From CAWCXF01 sp963799455 (lineage in GTDB: Bacteria > Pseudomonadota > Alphaproteobacteria > Rhodobacterales > Rhodobacteraceae), in the NCBI GenBank assembly GCA_963799455.1, contig CAWCXF010000004.1, forward strand, positions 62,001 through 126,000: 64,000 nt of DNA. The letters are read 5' to 3'. A program made the position numbers and the translations under genes. Shown here one piece after another: positions 10,817-20,129 of this stretch; position 1 is the stretch's first letter, and each line of letters opens with the position of its first letter. The notes beneath the pieces were generated by a model. That model did no database searches. It was not told where the DNA came from and saw only the letters and a list, made by a program, of their open reading frames with translations.

Positions 10817-12123
10817 CGGTCGGCCTCCACGCTCGGGCCCGCGGTGGCGGCGCCCGGCGCGGGACCGGGGGGCGCCGCCACCGTCGCCTCGCCCTCGGCC
10901 TCGCCGAGCCCCGTGTCGGGCACCGCGCCGGCCTGCGGGGCGGCGCCGCCCGTCAGCGCCTCCAGCGCCTCCTCGGGCTGGGGATCGACCACCTCGCCGT
11001 CCGAGACGTAGCCCTGGCCGATGGTGACGACGCGCGCCCGCTCGGGCAGGCCCGAGACCCACACCCCGGAGGTCTCGGCGCGCACGATCTCGACCGGGTG
11101 GAAGGCCACGCGGTTCTCCTCGTCCACCGTCTTGACGCCGAGCGTGCCGTCCGCGCCGAGCGACAGGATCGCCGGCGACAGGAAGTGCGCCACCGCCTCG
11201 CCCACCGGGATGCGGACCTCGGCGCTGACGCCCGCGGGCACCTCGCCGCCCTCGTTGGGCACCTCGACCTCGGCGAGGAAGGTGCGCGTCTGCGCGTCCG
11301 CGCTCGATCCGACGAAGGTGACGACGCCCGTCCGCACCTCGCCGGTGATGAAGCGCACCTCCGCCTCGCGGCCCGCCTCGATGCCGCCCCGCGACTGCTG
11401 CGGCACCTGGATGGCGATCTCGAGCGGCGTGTTGTCCACGATCCGCGCGATCTCGGCGCCCACCGCGACGTAGACGCCCGGATCGACCTCGAGCGCCTCG
11501 AGGCGGCCCGCGAAGGGCGCCGTGACCTCGGTCGCGGACAGCGCCTCGCGCGCGACCGCCACCCCCGCCTCGGCCGCGGCCAGCGCGGCGCGCGCCTCGG
11601 CCTGCCGGTCAGCCGTGCCGATGCCGCGGTCGAGGAGCGTCTGGGCGTTGTCGAGCTCGCGCCGCGCGCGCCGCTCCTCCTCCTCGGCGCGCACGAGGTC
11701 GGAGGCGCGCTGCGCCGGCTCGATGCGCGCGATGAGATCGCCGGCCTCGACCCGCGCGCCCTTCTCGACCAGCACCTCGGCGATCTTGCCCGAGGTCTCG
11801 GCCGGCACCGCGGTCTCGCGCTCCGGCAGCGCCTGGCCCTCGGCCGAGAGCGTGCGCGTGACCACCTGGGCCTCGCTCGGGCGCACCGCCACGGTCACCG
11901 CGCGCGGCCCCGCGGGCGCGGCGACCTCCGCCAGCTCGGCGGACGGCAGCACGTAGCCCGAGCCCATCCACCCCACGAGGCCCAGCACCAGCGCGAGCGC
12001 GATCCACTTGGAGCGCTGCGCGCCGCGGTCGGTCTCGAAGCGCAGCGGCTCGGGTTGCACGGGCTCGGCAGGGACGGGCTGGGGGCGCGGCGGCAGGCGC
12101 GGCGTGGGGTCGATGCGGCTCAT
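10813..12123 (-). CDS. RND efflux periplasmic adaptor (HlyD/MFP family)
   Basis: 436 residues. A Pro-rich cytoplasmic start precedes one transmembrane helix (WIALALVLGLVGWMGSGYVL, residues about 38-57), then the lipoyl halves (GKIAEVLVEKGARVEAGDLIARIEP and VTAPFAGRLEALEVDPGVYV) flank a coiled-coil hairpin. The beta-barrel domain and a Pro/Ala-rich C-terminal tail follow. This is the membrane-fusion partner of the pump at 7679-10816, with a 4-base overlap on each side: downstream with the pump, upstream with the regulator. Confidence 0.93.
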   Translation of the reverse strand: MSRIDPTPRLPPRPQPVPAEPVQPEPLRFETDRGAQRSKWIALALVLGLVGWMGSGYVLPSAELAEVAAPAGPRAVTVAVRPSEAQVVTRTLSAEGQALPERETAVPAETSGKIAEVLVEKGARVEAGDLIARIEPAQRASDLVRAEEEERRARRELDNAQTLLDRGIGTADRQAEARAALAAAEAGVAVAREALSATEVTAPFAGRLEALEVDPGVYVAVGAEIARIVDNTPLEIAIQVPQQSRGGIEAGREAEVRFITGEVRTGVVTFVGSSADAQTRTFLAEVEVPNEGGEVPAGVSAEVRIPVGEAVAHFLSPAILSLGADGTLGVKTVDEENRVAFHPVEIVRAETSGVWVSGLPERARVVTIGQGYVSDGEVVDPQPEEALEALTGGAAPQAGAVPDTGLGEAEGEATVAAPPGPAPGAATAGPSVEADR

Positions 12124-12623
12124 GACGCCTCCTCGGCGGGCGCGGCGGGGCCGGGCTTGGACGACAGGTCGCGGGCGGCCTCCACGAGCCGGCCGTGCAA
12201 CGTGGCGTAAAAGCCCGCATAGGCGCCGAGCCGCTCGCGCAGCGCCGCGGCGCCCGCGCCCGGCGGCAGCGCGGCGATGGTGTCGTCGATCTCGGCGCGG
12301 TGCCGCGCGCTGCGCTGCGCCTCGATCTCGAGGAGCGCCGCGTAGGGGTTCGAGGCGAGCTGGAAGTAGTCCTGCCGCTCGCCGGGCTTGGCCACGCGCT
12401 TGATCAGCCCGCGCTCCTCCAGGAGCCGCGCCGAGGTGCTGACGCTGCCGCGGCTGACCTGGAGCGTCTCGGCCAGCTCGCCGAAGGCCACCGCCTCGCC
12501 CTCCCAGATCAGGAGGCCGAAGATCCGCCCCGCGATGCGCGCCATCCCCTCGCCCTGGGCGACGAGCCCGATCTTCTCGACGAACTCGGCGCGCAGCGTG
12601 TCGATGTCGTGCGATCCGTCCAT
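12120..12623 (-). CDS. GbsR/MarR-type winged-helix regulator of the efflux operon
   Basis: 167 residues from the ATG at 12623, which has GAAGGA 7 bases upstream; the frame is open further but without homology. The winged-helix domain spans about 25-95: GRIFGLLIWEGEAVAFGELA, the recognition helix LQVSRGSVSTSARLLEERG, and the wing LIKRVAKPGERQDYFQL. The C-terminus is helical and probably dimerises. First gene of the efflux operon, so it probably represses itself and the pump; a 22-base palindrome lies 120 bases upstream. The ligand is unknown. Confidence 0.88.
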   Translation of the reverse strand: MDGSHDIDTLRAEFVEKIGLVAQGEGMARIAGRIFGLLIWEGEAVAFGELAETLQVSRGSVSTSARLLEERGLIKRVAKPGERQDYFQLASNPYAALLEIEAQRSARHRAEIDDTIAALPPGAGAAALRERLGAYAGFYATLHGRLVEAARDLSSKPGPAAPAEEAS

Positions 12624-12741
12624 GGCATGATCCTTCACGAGCGCAGGGCCCGGAACGGCGGGCTCGAACGGCGGATCCGGACGACGCGACCGCCCATCCG
12701 GCCCGCGCGATCTAGTCCCTCGGTCGTCGGAGCGCAATGGT

Positions 12742-12763
12742 TCGTTCAGATCGTGTTGAACGA
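12742..12763. promoter_or_regulatory. Candidate operator of the GbsR/MarR-type regulator
   Basis: Perfect 7-base inverted repeat TCGTTCA-N8-TGAACGA in an AT-richer patch upstream of the efflux operon. MarR-type dimers usually bind palindromes of this size near their own promoter. Site identity is inferred from position and symmetry only. The rest of the 438-base gap between the regulator and the phospholipase D gene shows nothing else. Confidence 0.45.
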
Positions 12764-13061
12764 CGTGCAGGGATCGCCGGGCGGGGCGATCCGCGCGCCT
12801 CGGCCCCGGCGCGCTCGACGCGGCGCCGCGATCACGAGATGTTTGGCTCCCGGGCGGCGGCGGCGGCCTGCCGCCCCGTCATTCGACACTCGGATATGGC
12901 GGGCGGGTCGGGTATGGGGGTCGCGGCTCGGCGCGATCGCGCGAGCCGCGATCCATCCCGCGCGATCGGCGCCGGGCCCCGAGGAGGGGCGCGCGGCCGC
13001 CACGATCATGCCGCGCGCCCGTCATGAGCCCGCCATGGGCCGCTGCGAGGACGACGAGACC

Positions 13062-14621
13062 ATGCTGGATCAGACCTCATCCCCTTCGATCATCGAGCCG
13101 GGCCGCAACTGCTGGCGCGTCGAGCGCGCCGACAAGGTGGCGCTGATCGTGGACGCGGCCGACTACTTCGTGGCCCTGCGCGACGCCGTCATGCGGGCCG
13201 AGCGCCAGGTGCTGCTGATCGGCTGGGACTTCGACTTCGAGATCGAGATGCTGCCGGGGCGGAGCGACGAGGACGGGATGGCGCCCGACGGGCTCCCGAA
13301 CGCGCTGGGCGAGTTCATCAAGGCCGCGGTGAGCCGGACCGAGGCGCTGGAGATCTTCATCCTGAAGTGGAACGGCGCCGTGCTAGCGGCGCCGGGGCGC
13401 TTCCTGCCCGGGCTCTGGATGCGGCTCTTCACCGACGAGCGCATCCACTTCGCGCTCGACGGCCACCACCCGTTCGGCGCCTGCCACCACCAGAAGATCG
13501 TCGTGGTGGACGACGCGCTCGCGTTCTGCGGCGGCATCGACTGCACCGAGGACCGCTGGGACACCGCCGCGCACGCGCCGGGCGACGAGCGCCGCGTCAA
13601 GAAGGACGGATCGCCCGCCGCCCCCTGGCACGACGCCACCACGGCGCTGACCGGGCCGGTCGCGGGCGCCTTGGGCGAGTTCTCGCGCAAGCGCTGGCAC
13701 CGCGCCACCGGCGAGGAGATCGGGGCCCCCGAGGCGCGCGCCGACCCGCCCTGGCCCGAGGGCCTGCCCGTGACCCTGCGCGAGGTCGAGGTGGCGATCG
13801 CGCGCACCGACCCGCCCTACGACGGCGAGCCGATGGTCAACGAGATCGAGCGGCTCTACCTCGACGCGATCCACGCCGCGCGCGAGACGATCTACATCGA
13901 GTCGCAGTACCTCTCGGCCGGCTCGATCTGCGACGCGCTGGAGGCGCGGCTGAGGGAGCCCGATGGCCCCGAGATCGTGGTCGTCAACCCGCAGGCCGCG
14001 TTCAGCATGCTCGAGGACCGCGCCATGCACACCCTGCGCGGGCGCATGATCGACCGGCTCGAGGCCGCCGACCCCGGCGGGCGCTTCCGCATCTTCCATC
14101 CGCAGAACGCGGAGGGCGAGCCGATCTACGTCCACGCCAAGGTGCTGGTGGCCGACGAGCGCCACCTGCACATCGGGTCGAGCAACATCGACGACCGCTC
14201 GATGGGCTTCGACACCGAGTGCGACGTGGCCTTCGACGCCGACCGCACGGCGACCTCGGAGGCGATCGCGGGCTTCCGCCTCAAGCTGCTGGCCGAGCAC
14301 ATGGACACCACGCCCGAGGCGGTCGCGCGCGCCTGGGCGCAGGCGGGCTCGATGATCGGCGCGATCGAGGCGCTCAACCCGCCCGAGGGCCGCGGCCTGC
14401 GCGAGATCGAGCGCCTGCCCGAGGGTCCGATCGGCCGGATGCTCGCCGACACGCGCCTGCTCGACACGCGCTTCCGCCCCGGCCAGCCGACCGCCTCGGG
14501 CCGGGGCCTGCGGCCGCGCCACCTCGCGGGCGGCGTCGCGCTGATCGGCCTCGGCGCCGCGCTGTGGCTCCTGTGGCGGCGCGGCGGCGACCCCCTGCCC
14601 TCCTGGAACGGGCGCGGCTGA
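13062..14621 (+). CDS. Phospholipase D-family protein
   Basis: 519 residues with two HKD catalytic motifs: HHQKIVVVDDALAFCGGID (His about 143) and YVHAKVLVADERHLHIGSSN (His about 358), each followed by the typical Gly-Gly or Gly-Ser. The spacing is that of true two-domain PLD enzymes (phosphatidylcholine/PE hydrolysis or transphosphatidylation, or cardiolipin synthase-like chemistry). A C-terminal hydrophobic segment, HLAGGVALIGLGAALWLLW, probably anchors it to the membrane. No signal peptide is visible. The ATG at 13062 is chosen with GAGG upstream at long spacing; an ATG at 13035 is an alternative. Confidence 0.88.
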   Translation: MLDQTSSPSIIEPGRNCWRVERADKVALIVDAADYFVALRDAVMRAERQVLLIGWDFDFEIEMLPGRSDEDGMAPDGLPNALGEFIKAAVSRTEALEIFILKWNGAVLAAPGRFLPGLWMRLFTDERIHFALDGHHPFGACHHQKIVVVDDALAFCGGIDCTEDRWDTAAHAPGDERRVKKDGSPAAPWHDATTALTGPVAGALGEFSRKRWHRATGEEIGAPEARADPPWPEGLPVTLREVEVAIARTDPPYDGEPMVNEIERLYLDAIHAARETIYIESQYLSAGSICDALEARLREPDGPEIVVVNPQAAFSMLEDRAMHTLRGRMIDRLEAADPGGRFRIFHPQNAEGEPIYVHAKVLVADERHLHIGSSNIDDRSMGFDTECDVAFDADRTATSEAIAGFRLKLLAEHMDTTPEAVARAWAQAGSMIGAIEALNPPEGRGLREIERLPEGPIGRMLADTRLLDTRFRPGQPTASGRGLRPRHLAGGVALIGLGAALWLLWRRGGDPLPSWNGRG

Positions 14622-14638
14622 CGGGCGCGGCTGACGGG
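14608..14638 (+). repeat. 13-bp tandem duplication spanning a stop codon
   Basis: Unit ACGGGCGCGGCTG occurs twice plus 5 more bases. The phospholipase D stop codon TGA (14619-14621) straddles the first boundary, so the end of the gene has been copied into the spacer. Between here and 15065 there is about 430 bases of GC-rich sequence in which I recognise no gene, RNA or regulatory site. Confidence 0.85.
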
Positions 14639-15065
14639 ATCGGGGGGAGGGGCGATCGGGGCGGCGACGGGGCCCGATCGGCGTCGCATCCCGCATGGCG
14701 GCCGAACCGCCTCCTCCTCCTCGGGCCGCGGCGCCGGCCTCGGACGGCGCCGATGCGATCCATGGAGCGGCGGGCGGCCACCGCGCGAGATCGCGCGCCC
14801 CGTCGATGCGGGGCCGGCGCATGAGGCCTCGGGCCAGCGTCCCATGGCCCGCCCCCCTCCGAGCGGTCCGGTCCCGCACGGGGCCGTCCCTCGGGGACGC
14901 CCGCTTCGCCCAGGGGCGTGCCGAGGAGGCCCCTGCCTCGCCGGCCCTGCACCGGATGCGAGGCCGGCGGGGCCCCGGGGAGCCGCGTCCCGGACGCCCT
15001 CCCCCGCCGCCGGGCGCGCGCCGCGTCACGGCCCCCGGGACGCGGGCGCTCGGCCGGGGTCGCCC

Positions 15066-15761
15066 TCAATCAAGCCGGTCCTCCCCGCCCATCAGCCGGC
15101 CCAGCGCCGCCGCGCAGGCGATCGTCGCGCCCCGCGCCCGCGCGACGTCGAGATCGCCCATCGCCACCACGCCGAGCGAGCATTCGAGCCCCGCGAGCCG
15201 GTCGCCGGGCACGCGCACGGCCGCGGCCACCCCCACCGCGCCGCGCTGAAGCTCGCCGCGCGTGACGCTGCACCCGTCGCCGCGCGCCAGGCTCACCGCC
15301 TCGGGCTCGCCGGGGCGCTCGGGGCGCGCGGCCAGGATCGCCAGCCCGGCCGCGCCCCGCGTCAGCGGATGCCGGCTGCCGGGGCGGTAGCCGACCTTGA
15401 GGAAGGCGCGCTCGTCCTCGGCCGTCAGGATCGCCACGCAGTCCTCGCCCTGCGCCACCGACAGGAAGGCCGTGGCGCCGACCTCGCGCGCGAGCCGCTC
15501 GACCAGGGGCCGGGCGCGGGCGCGCAGGTGCCCGTCCGACCGCGCCGCGAGCGCCAGAGTGCCGCCGCCCGGCACGATGCGCCCGTCGGGCAGGCGGTGG
15601 ACCAGGGCGTGCGCCTCCAGCGTGGCCACGAGCCGGTAGGCGATGGCGCGATGCACGCCCAGGCTCGCGGCGATCTCGGCCACGGCGAGGCCCGACGGGT
15701 GGCCCGTCACCAGCGTCAGCGCCCTGATCCCGCGGTCGAGCGTCTGAAGCCGCGTCTCCAT
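15066..15761 (-). CDS. IclR-family transcriptional regulator
   Basis: 231 residues from the ATG at 15761. The N-terminal winged helix reads TLDRGIRALTLVTGHPSGLAVAEIAASLGVHRAIAYRLVATLE, with the wing VHRLPDGRIVPGGG. The C-terminal IclR effector domain follows (ATAFLSVAQGEDCVAI, then RHPLTRGAAGLAILA). Divergent from the P450 gene, with a promoter-like element between them. It probably controls the P450 and TRAP genes in response to a small carboxylate or aromatic, as is usual for the family. The upstream extension to 15920 is repetitive (ARRPLARGP) and is not included. Confidence 0.9.
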   Translation of the reverse strand: METRLQTLDRGIRALTLVTGHPSGLAVAEIAASLGVHRAIAYRLVATLEAHALVHRLPDGRIVPGGGTLALAARSDGHLRARARPLVERLAREVGATAFLSVAQGEDCVAILTAEDERAFLKVGYRPGSRHPLTRGAAGLAILAARPERPGEPEAVSLARGDGCSVTRGELQRGAVGVAAAVRVPGDRLAGLECSLGVVAMGDLDVARARGATIACAAALGRLMGGEDRLD

Positions 15762-15780
15762 CCGTCCCCCGAGGCCCGCG

Positions 15781-15809
15781 TTGACAGGCCCGGAGCGCGA
15801 TCCTACGCT
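15781..15809 (+). promoter_or_regulatory. Sigma-70-like promoter for the P450 operon
   Basis: A consensus -35 box TTGACA (15781-15786) is separated by exactly 17 bases from TACGCT (15804-15809), a fair -10 box. This is one of the few consensus -35 boxes in this GC-rich window. It faces the P450 gene, whose start lies 116 bases further on, after a GC-rich leader containing repeated GCGCGAGGGGG units. The overlap with the IclR upstream region fits repression or activation by the divergent regulator. Confidence 0.5.
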
Positions 15810-15924
15810 CGATAAAGGAGCAAGCCTGTTCGCCATTCGTAACGGGCGGAGCGGACGCCGCGCAAGAGGGCGCCTCACGAGGGGGCCCCGCGCGAGGGGG
15901 CGCCGCGCGAGGGGGAGCATGGGG

Positions 15925-18273
15925 ATGCCGGGAGAGGCCGCGACGCGAGGACGCTGCCCCCTCTCGGGGCGGGCCGTCTCGGGGCGCGTCTCCGACCGGA
16001 CCGCGCCGAGCGGCGGCCCGGTCTCCGAGCGCGCCGCGGCCTTCGACCCCTTCGAGGCGCCCTACCAGACCGACCCGGCCGACGCCCTGCGGTGGTCGCG
16101 CGAGCGCGAGCCGGTGTTCTACGCGCCGAAGCTCGGCTACTGGGTCGTGAGCCGCCACGAGGACGTGAAGGCGGTGTTCCGCGACCCGGTGCTGTTCTCG
16201 CCGCGCATCGCGCTGGAGAAGATCACGCCGGTCTCGCGGGAGGCCGAGGGCGCGCTCGCGGGCTACGGCTACGCCATGAACCGCACGCTGGTGAACGAGG
16301 ACGAGCCCGTCCACACCGAGCGCCGCCGCGCGCTGATGGACCACTTCCTGCCCGAGCGCCTCGCCCGGCACGAGCCCATGGTGCGCCGCCTCGTCGAGGC
16401 GCGGATCGACGCCGTGATCGACGAGGGCCGCGCCGATCTGGTGGACGCGATGCTGTGGGAGGTGCCGCTGACGGTGGCGCTGCACTTCCTCGGCGTGCCC
16501 GAGGAGGACATGGACGCGCTGCGCCGCTTCTCGATCGCGCACACCGTCAACACCTGGGGCCGCCCCTCCCCCGAGGAGCAGGTCTCGGTCGCCCACGCCG
16601 TCGGGCGCTTCTGGCGCCACGCGGGCGGCGTGCTGGAGAGGATGCGCGCCGAGCCCGACGGACCGGGATGGATGCACTTCGCCATCCGCCAGAACGCGCG
16701 CGACCCGGAGGTCGTCACCGACAGCTACCTGCACTCGATGATGATGGCGATCATCGTCGCCGCCCACGAGACCACCGCCCACGCGTCGGCCAACGCGATC
16801 AAGCTCCTGCTGACCGACGGGCAGGCCTGGGAGGATCTGTGCGAGGATCCGACCCTCATCCCGGGCGCCGTCGAGGAGTGCCTGCGCCACGCGGGCTCCG
16901 TGGTCGCCTGGCGCCGCGTGGCCACGCGCGAGGCCGAGATCGCCGGCGTGAAGGTGCCCGAGGGCGCCAAGCTGCTGATCGTGCAGGCCTCCGCCAACCG
17001 CGACGAGCGGCGCTTCGAGGACGCCGAGCGCTTCGACATCCACCGCGACGACGCCGTGGACCACCTCACCTTCGGCTACGGCGCGCATCAGTGCATGGGC
17101 AAGAACCTCGCCCGCATGGAGATGCGCGTGTTCCTCGAGGCGCTGACGCGGCGCCTGCCCCACATGCGCCTCGCGGAGCAGGCCTTCACCTACCTGCCCA
17201 ACACCTCGTTCCGCGGCCCCGACCACCTCCGGGTCGAGTGGGATCCGGCCGCCAACCCCGAGCGGCGCGATCCGGGGCGCCGCGTGCCCTGCGCCTCCTT
17301 CGCCGTGGGCGCCCCGTCTCGCCGCGACGTGGCCCGCACGCTGCGCGTGGCCGAGACCTGGCGCGAGACGCCCGACGTGCTGGGCGTGCGGCTGGAGGAT
17401 CCGCGCGGCCGGCCGCTGCCCGCCTGGAGCGCGGGCGCGCATGTCGATCTGGTGACGGGCGGGCACGAGCGCTCCTACTCGCTCTGCGGCCCCCCGGGCG
17501 ACGACGCCTGGACCATCGCGATCCTGCGCGAGCGCGAGGGGCGCGGCGGCTCGCGCCACATGCACGAGGCGCTGCGCCCCGGCGAGACGCTGCGCGTGCG
17601 CGGCCCGCGCTGCCGCTTCGCGTTGGCCGAGGAGGCCGCGCGCCACGTGCTCGTCGCGGGCGGCATCGGCGTCACGCCGATCCTCGCCATGGCCGACCGC
17701 CTGCGCGCGCGAGGCGCGGACTACGCGCTGCACTACGCCGGCCGCTCGCGCGCCGCGATGGCGTTCCTCGATCGCATCGAGCGCGACCACGGCCCGCGCT
17801 CCGCGCCGCACCCCGGCGACGAGGGCCGCCGCCTCGACCTCGCCGCGCTGGTGGCGGCCTGGACGCCCGGCACGCAGATCTACGCCTGCGGGCCGTCGCG
17901 CATGATCGAGGCGCTCCAGGGCCTCATGGATGGGCTCCCCGAGGACGCCCTGCGCGTCGAGCACTTCGCCTCCGATGGGGCCATGCTCGATCCCGAGCGC
18001 GAGACGGGCTTCGACGTGGACCTGCTCGACTCCGGCATGAGCCTGCACGTGCCCCCCGACCGCACGCTCCTCGACGTTCTGCGCCGCTCGGGCGTGGACG
18101 TGGCGTCGGACTGCGAGGAGGGCCTGTGCGGCTCCTGCGAGGTCGCCCTGGTCGAGGGCGCCGTCGATCACCGCGACCGCGTCCTGAGCGCCGCCGAGCG
18201 CGCCCGGGGCGGGCGCATGATGGCCTGCTGCTCGCGCGCCCAGGGCGGCGCCCGCCTCAAGCTCGCCCTATGA
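15925..18273 (+). CDS. Self-sufficient class VII cytochrome P450 (CYP116B-like P450-reductase fusion)
   Basis: 782 residues from the ATG at 15925, with GGGGGAG 7 bases upstream; length matches P450RhF/CYP116B enzymes (about 780). Order: P450 domain (1-~430) with I-helix AAHETT (~279-284), K-helix EECLR and heme loop FGYGAHQCMGKNLAR (Cys ~390); then a phthalate-dioxygenase-reductase-type domain with FMN motif RSYSL and nucleotide motif HVLVAGGIGVTPI; then a plant-type 2Fe-2S domain with CEEGLCGSC (Cys ~730, 735, 738) and a last Cys near 768. One chain thus carries electrons from NAD(P)H to heme with no separate ferredoxin. Substrate unknown. It lies between an IclR regulator and a TRAP uptake system. 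Confidence 0.95.
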   Translation: MPGEAATRGRCPLSGRAVSGRVSDRTAPSGGPVSERAAAFDPFEAPYQTDPADALRWSREREPVFYAPKLGYWVVSRHEDVKAVFRDPVLFSPRIALEKITPVSREAEGALAGYGYAMNRTLVNEDEPVHTERRRALMDHFLPERLARHEPMVRRLVEARIDAVIDEGRADLVDAMLWEVPLTVALHFLGVPEEDMDALRRFSIAHTVNTWGRPSPEEQVSVAHAVGRFWRHAGGVLERMRAEPDGPGWMHFAIRQNARDPEVVTDSYLHSMMMAIIVAAHETTAHASANAIKLLLTDGQAWEDLCEDPTLIPGAVEECLRHAGSVVAWRRVATREAEIAGVKVPEGAKLLIVQASANRDERRFEDAERFDIHRDDAVDHLTFGYGAHQCMGKNLARMEMRVFLEALTRRLPHMRLAEQAFTYLPNTSFRGPDHLRVEWDPAANPERRDPGRRVPCASFAVGAPSRRDVARTLRVAETWRETPDVLGVRLEDPRGRPLPAWSAGAHVDLVTGGHERSYSLCGPPGDDAWTIAILREREGRGGSRHMHEALRPGETLRVRGPRCRFALAEEAARHVLVAGGIGVTPILAMADRLRARGADYALHYAGRSRAAMAFLDRIERDHGPRSAPHPGDEGRRLDLAALVAAWTPGTQIYACGPSRMIEALQGLMDGLPEDALRVEHFASDGAMLDPERETGFDVDLLDSGMSLHVPPDRTLLDVLRRSGVDVASDCEEGLCGSCEVALVEGAVDHRDRVLSAAERARGGRMMACCSRAQGGARLKLAL

Positions 18274-18521
18274 GGGGCCGAACGCGGCCAGCGGGCCGAG
18301 CGCGGCCAGCGGGCCGAGCGCAGCCCCCGCGGCCGATCGCGGTCCGCAAGCCGAGCGCGGCCCCGCGGCCCGGCGGCTCCACCGCGGCCGAGCGCGGTCT
18401 GCGAGGCCCCCGGCGGGACCACCGTGGACCGAACGCGGCCCTCATGGCCCATGGCCTGCGGACCCGTGACGACCGGCGGCCGGATCGAGCACGGCCTGGT
18501 TCATTTCGAGGGAGGACCGAC
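18274..18521 (+). repeat. Degenerate GC-rich repeats between P450 and dctP
   Basis: Starts right after the P450 stop with an 18-base unit (GCGGCCAGCGGGCCGAGC) in tandem, then looser copies of CCGAACGCGGCC and CCGAGCGCGGCC down to about 18440. No gene is visible. The dctP ribosome site (GAGGGAGGA) closes the spacer. Confidence 0.6.
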
Positions 18522-19559
18522 ATGACGACGAACCACCGCACGGGCCTGGCCGCCGCGGCGCTCGCGGCGGCCGTGGCGCTGCCGGGCGCGGCCGCGGCCC
18601 AGACCACGCTCAAGGTCAGCCACTTCCTGCCCACCGTCCACGGCATCCACACCGACTTCATCGTGCCCTGGACGGAGGCGATCACCGAGTGCGCCGGGGG
18701 CGAGGTCCAGTTCGAGATCTCCGCCGCCGGATCCCAGCTCGGCCAGGTCGCGCGCCAGCAGGAGCAGGTGATGGCGGGCGTGGTGGACATCGCCCACGGG
18801 CTCACCGGCATCCCGCGCGGGCGCTTCCCGCGCACCTCCGTGATCGACATGCCGTTCCTCACCGACGACGCGGGCGCGGCCACCTACGCGCTGTGGGAGA
18901 TGCTGCCCGACGAGCTGGCCGAGGAGTACGAGGGCTTGAAGGTGCTGGCGCTGCACGCCCACAACGGCGGGCTCATCCACACCACCGACAGACCGGTGGA
19001 GACGATGGAGGATCTCGAAGGGCTCCGGATCCGCACGCCGAGCCCCGCCGTCTCGGAGATGCTGTCCTTCCTGGGCGCGACGCCCCAGGGCCTGCCGCCC
19101 GGCGAGGTCTACGAGAACCTCCAGCGCGGCGTGATCGACGGCACGGTGTTCCCCTGGGATCCGGTCGCCTCCTTCGGGCTCAACGAGGTGCTGAACTATC
19201 ACCTCGACGCCGGCGCCTACACCGTGTCGTTCTTCTTCGTCATGAACGAGGACTCCTACGAGGGCCTGAGCGATCGGACGCGCGCCTGCATCGACGAGAG
19301 CTCCGGCGACGCGCTGGTGGCGCGCTTCGACCGGTGGTGGGACGACTGGGACGCGCCCGGCCGCGAGGGCGCCATCGCCGCCGGCCACGAGATCACCGAG
19401 CTGTCCGACGAGGAGCGCGCCCGCTGGCGCGAGGCGCTGGCGCCCATGATCGAAGGCTACCTCGACGGGCTGGAGGCCGAGGGCGTGGACGACGCCCGCG
19501 CCATCTACCGGCGGATGCAGGAGCTCGTCGCCGAGTACGAGGCCGGGGCCGCCGGTTGA
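18522..19559 (+). CDS. TRAP transporter substrate-binding protein (DctP family)
   Basis: 345-residue periplasmic binding protein. Signal peptide GLAAAALAAAVALPGAAAAQ ends before TTLKVSHFLP, the usual mature start. The family core is visible: GSQLGQVARQQEQVMAGVVDI, and the binding-site region LEGLRIRTPSPAVSEMLSFLGATPQGLPPGEVYENLQRG, holding the conserved Arg that pairs with the substrate carboxylate. The ATG at 18522 has GGGAGGA upstream. Together with dctQ and dctM downstream it forms a sodium-driven uptake system, probably supplying the P450 or using the same regulator. Confidence 0.93.
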   Translation: MTTNHRTGLAAAALAAAVALPGAAAAQTTLKVSHFLPTVHGIHTDFIVPWTEAITECAGGEVQFEISAAGSQLGQVARQQEQVMAGVVDIAHGLTGIPRGRFPRTSVIDMPFLTDDAGAATYALWEMLPDELAEEYEGLKVLALHAHNGGLIHTTDRPVETMEDLEGLRIRTPSPAVSEMLSFLGATPQGLPPGEVYENLQRGVIDGTVFPWDPVASFGLNEVLNYHLDAGAYTVSFFFVMNEDSYEGLSDRTRACIDESSGDALVARFDRWWDDWDAPGREGAIAAGHEITELSDEERARWREALAPMIEGYLDGLEAEGVDDARAIYRRMQELVAEYEAGAAG

Positions 19560-20129
19560 GGGCCGGACCGTCGCGGCGGCGAGGCCGGTGATGGGGACGC
19601 CTCCACGGACGGCGGGGTCGCGCGGACGGCGTGGAGCCCGCGGGGCGACCGAGGGGCGTGCGGTGGCGGCGGTGACGAGCCCTGCGGACGCCGGCGAGCC
19701 TCAGGGCATAAAGGGGCCGCCACGGCGGGCGACGAGCCGAGGACCGCGCCTCGCCGATGGCGGGAAACCCGGGGGTCGGCAGGGGACGCGCTCGTGGGGC
19801 ACGGACCCGATCGCCGCGCCTCGCGGATGGCGGCGAGCCCTTGGGGTGGCACGAGGCGCGCTCGTGGCGGCAATGACGGTGGCCGTGCCTGGAAGCGGCC
19901 GGAGGTGGATGCGAGGGCCGCCGGCGGCGGCGGCGAGCCGAGGACGCCGCCTCGCGGACGGCGGCGGGCCGACGGGACGGCGCGGACCGCCGGCGGCGGC
20001 CGTGGCCCCAAGGCCGCGCCTCGCGGACGGCGGCCACTCCCGAGCCCGGAGGGGGCCGGCCGTGGCGCCGGGGACAGGGCTGCCGCGCCCCGCGTGCGGG
20101 GAGCCCACGGCCCGACCGGGGAAGCACCC
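19560..20129 (+). repeat. Array of degenerate ~70-bp repeats between dctP and dctQ
   Basis: A 570-base gap inside a TRAP operon. Copies of a core like GCGCCTCGCGGATGGCGG recur near 19745, 19816, 19947 and 20014, with weaker copies near 19600 and 19675, often followed by CGAGCC. Several frames stay open for long stretches, but none resembles a known protein. I see no gene. A short stem-loop or the array itself may uncouple dctP from dctQM. Confidence 0.6.

Noticed and set aside
15070..18171. 1033-residue minus-strand open frame opposite the P450
   Set aside because: Sequence is His/Arg/Val-rich antisense of the P450 and IclR genes, without motifs.
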